Shown here in pieces: positions 6,041 through 7,243 of a DNA stretch of 7,243 nt. Source of the stretch: Streptosporangiaceae bacterium (GTDB lineage: Bacteria > Actinomycetota > Actinomycetes > Streptosporangiales > Streptosporangiaceae); assembly GCA_030050125.1 (NCBI GenBank), contig JASIJN010000015.1, positions 1-7,243 on the forward strand, given 5' to 3'. The stretch's first letter is position 1. Each line of letters starts with the position of its first letter. The notes under the pieces are model-generated. The model did no database searches. It was not told the DNA's origin and was given only the letters and a program-made list of their open reading frames with translations. A program made the position numbers and the translations under genes.

Positions 6041-6772
6041 GTGGCTGGCACTGAGCCCGCCGCCAGCGGCGTCGGGCCGGACCGCAACGCGGGCGGCGTG
6101 TTCAAACTCGTGCTCTGGCGGCACGGGCGGACGGCGTGGAACGCGCAACGGCGGTTCCAGGGCCACAGCGACGTGCCCCTGGACGAGACCGGGCGCGCGC
6201 AGGCCCGTGACGCCGCACCCTACCTCGCCGCGATGCGTCCCGCCGCGATCTTCTCCTCCGACCTGGCCCGCGCGGCCGAGACCGCGTCGTACCTGGCCGG
6301 TCTGACCGGGCTGCCGGTACAGCTCGACAAGGACCTGCGCGAGCGCGGCGGCGGTGCCTGGGAAGGGCTGACCGACGCCGAGATCCGGGCGAGCTACCCG
6401 GAGGCGTACGCGACGTTCATTCCCCCCGACGGCGAGCCTGTCGAGACCGTCGCCGAGCGGACCGCCGCGGCGTTCCAGCGGATCGCCGACGCCCTGGAGG
6501 ACGGGGCAGGGTCGCTGGCCGTGCTGGTCAGTCACGGCGCGGCGATCAACCTCGGCGTTTCCCGCCTGCTCGGCCTGCCCGAGCGCGCCCGGCTCCTCGG
6601 GCCGCTCGGCAATTGTTCCTGGTCGGTGCTGGGCCGGCGAGCCGGCGGCTGGCGCCTGCTGGAGCACAACGTCGGCCGCCTGCCGGACCTGGCTCCGGAG
6701 CCGGTGCCGGTGCTGGCCGCAGGCCCGGAGGAGGAGGCCGTGCCCGGCTCGCCACCGGGACGCGGGGACTGA
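6041..6772 (+). CDS. Histidine-family phosphatase, probable glucosyl-3-phosphoglycerate phosphatase (GpgP-like)
   Basis: This 243-residue protein is a two-histidine phosphatase of the phosphoglycerate-mutase superfamily. The phosphohistidine motif is LWRHGRTAWN at 25-34 (His28 nucleophile). FSSDLARAAET (71-81) follows, Glu101 in DLRERGGGAWEGLT is the likely proton donor, and VSHGAAI (163-169) carries the second histidine (His165). GNCSWSVL near 190-197 resembles the region of mycobacterial GpgP. GpgP removes the phosphate from glucosyl-3-phosphoglycerate to give glucosylglycerate, a precursor of methylglucose lipopolysaccharides or a compatible solute. The position after nadD and rsfS matches Rv2419c, from memory. 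GTG 6041 follows the rsfS stop by two bases; GTG 6098 (residue 20), just before the conserved core, is an alternative start, as residues 1-19 look like filler. The last 30 residues are acidic and proline-rich. The phosphatase class is sure; the GpgP role is an inference from synteny and local likeness. Confidence 0.88.
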   Translation: MAGTEPAASGVGPDRNAGGVFKLVLWRHGRTAWNAQRRFQGHSDVPLDETGRAQARDAAPYLAAMRPAAIFSSDLARAAETASYLAGLTGLPVQLDKDLRERGGGAWEGLTDAEIRASYPEAYATFIPPDGEPVETVAERTAAAFQRIADALEDGAGSLAVLVSHGAAINLGVSRLLGLPERARLLGPLGNCSWSVLGRRAGGWRLLEHNVGRLPDLAPEPVPVLAAGPEEEAVPGSPPGRGD

Positions 6773-6781
6773 CCGGCTTCC

Positions 6782-6789
6782 TATACACT
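6782..6789 (+). promoter_or_regulatory. Candidate -10 region of the tRNA-Ala promoter
   Basis: TATACACT contains a good TAnnnT -10 (TACACT, 6784-6789) in the 56-base gap between the phosphatase stop and the tRNA, and it is one of the few AT-rich spots there. Transcription would begin near 6796, giving a leader of about 33 bases. No clear -35 is seen at the usual distance. Confidence 0.45.
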
Positions 6790-6828
6790 GGCGTGGCGTC
6801 GGGACCCGGCAGGATCCCGTTGCGCCGA

Positions 6829-6901
<73 letters not shown>

Positions 6902-6930
6902 CTGGATTTCCGGGCCTCTGTTCGAACGAT

Positions 6931-6950
6931 AGTGACTAATCAAGTGACTA
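6931..6950. repeat. Short direct repeat AGTGACTA x2 (period 12), possible integrase arm site
   Basis: AGTGACTA occurs at 6931-6938 and again at 6943-6950, separated by four bases, in the short gap between the tRNA and the integrase. Paired short direct repeats beside the attachment core are what arm-type integrase or excisionase binding sites look like. This function is inferred from position only. Confidence 0.45.
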
Positions 6951-6952
6951 CG

Positions 6953-6971
6953 GCGCCAGACTAACTGGCGC
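6953..6971 (-). terminator. Hairpin with the integrase stop codon in its loop
   Basis: GCGCCAG at 6953-6959 pairs perfectly with CTGGCGC at 6965-6971 around a 5-base loop, ACTAA, which contains the minus-strand TAG stop of the integrase. No T-run follows on the minus strand. It may terminate integrase transcription before the tRNA, or form part of the recombination site. Confidence 0.5.
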
Positions 6972-7243
6972 TCTGTTCTGCGTCGCCGAAAACGTCGTCC
7001 ATGACGCTCGCCCCGCCGCGTATGGCGGGCACGATCACGTGCCGGTAGACGGTCTCGGTCACATGGGTGGACTTGTGGCCCACCGTGTCGGTGACGTCCT
7101 GGATGGGCACGCCGTTGCTGCTCATGATGGACACCGCTGTGTGGCGTCCCTCGTGGGCGTGCCAGTGGCCGATGTCGGCTCTGCGAGTGACCTGGCCGAA
7201 TCGCCAGTTCAAGCCGTCGCACGTGTAGGGGCGGCCGTCTGGG
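6961..7243 (-). CDS. Site-specific tyrosine recombinase (phage-type integrase), C-terminal part; 5' end off the window
   Basis: The minus-strand frame is open to the right edge and ends at TAG 6961-6963, so only the last 93 full codons are visible, beginning PDGRPYTCDGLNWRF. The C-terminal catalytic boxes are present: the HxxR motif in HAHEGRHTAVS, the second histidine in TVGHKST, and the nucleophile tyrosine in TETVYRH. The first catalytic arginine and the N-terminal DNA-binding domains must lie outside. Glycine replaces the usual leucine in HELRH. The protein would cut and rejoin DNA at the tRNA-Ala site to insert or excise its element. The tail after the tyrosine (VIVPAIRGGASVMDDVFG) is of the kind seen in actinobacterial integrases. 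Nothing visible is broken, but intactness of the whole gene cannot be judged. Confidence 0.9.
   Translation of the reverse strand, partial: PDGRPYTCDGLNWRFGQVTRRADIGHWHAHEGRHTAVSIMSSNGVPIQDVTDTVGHKSTHVTETVYRHVIVPAIRGGASVMDDVFGDAEQSAS

Larger units (their letters stand above)
6902..7243. mobile_element. Left end of an integrated element at tRNA-Ala, continuing past the right edge
   Basis: A tyrosine integrase gene, direct repeats and a hairpin follow immediately after the tRNA 3' end, whereas everything before the tRNA is conserved core genome. Third-position G/C bias is visibly weaker here than in the genes before it. This is the usual structure of one end of an integrative plasmid, integrative conjugative element or prophage. 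Which of these it is cannot be told from this window. A stranded leftover integrase is also possible. Confidence 0.65.

Overview
The window reads as chromosomal DNA of a high-GC actinomycete. Third codon positions are almost all G or C, GTG starts are common, and the order nadD - rsfS - GpgP-like phosphatase is the order of Mycobacterium tuberculosis Rv2421c-Rv2420c-Rv2419c (recalled, not searched). I cannot name the genus. Most of the window is core genome. The right end crosses into what looks like an integrated element beside a tRNA gene.

Layout, left to right. Positions 1-1062 hold the C-terminal part of a superfamily 1 helicase-like RNA polymerase recycling ATPase of the HelD/HelR type; its start is off the left edge. 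It is followed with almost no gap by a DUF1445 (D-glutamate cyclase / putative hydro-lyase) gene ending at 1845. The next 434 bases lie between convergent genes. They hold a strong hairpin (likely terminator), a smaller hairpin, a group of four DnaA-box-like 9-mers in an unusually AT-rich patch, and a 23-bp tandem duplication that runs across the stop codon of the next gene. On the minus strand, 2280-3305 encodes an M48-family zinc metallopeptidase. Divergent from it, 3444-4781 encodes a stand-alone phenylacetate-CoA ligase-like enzyme (PaaK family).

Positions 4862-6772 form a plus-strand set: nadD (NAD synthesis), rsfS (ribosome silencing factor) and a histidine-family phosphatase that is most likely glucosyl-3-phosphoglycerate phosphatase (GpgP-like). 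The last two are separated by only 2 bp and are probably cotranscribed. Both M48 and nadD have a TANNNT element exactly six bases before the ATG, the arrangement expected of leaderless transcripts.

A complete tRNA-Ala(GGC) lies at 6829-6901, with no encoded CCA. Sixty bases beyond it is the 3' end of a tyrosine recombinase (integrase) gene on the minus strand, running off the right edge. Between them are a 12-bp-period direct repeat and a hairpin whose loop contains the integrase stop codon. The best reading is that the tRNA 3' end is the attachment site of an integrative element (integrative plasmid/ICE or prophage) whose body lies to the right of this window. I see no clear evidence of a wholly new system inside the window. 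The most interesting signals are the element junction, the DnaA-box-like cluster and the repeat across the M48 stop codon.
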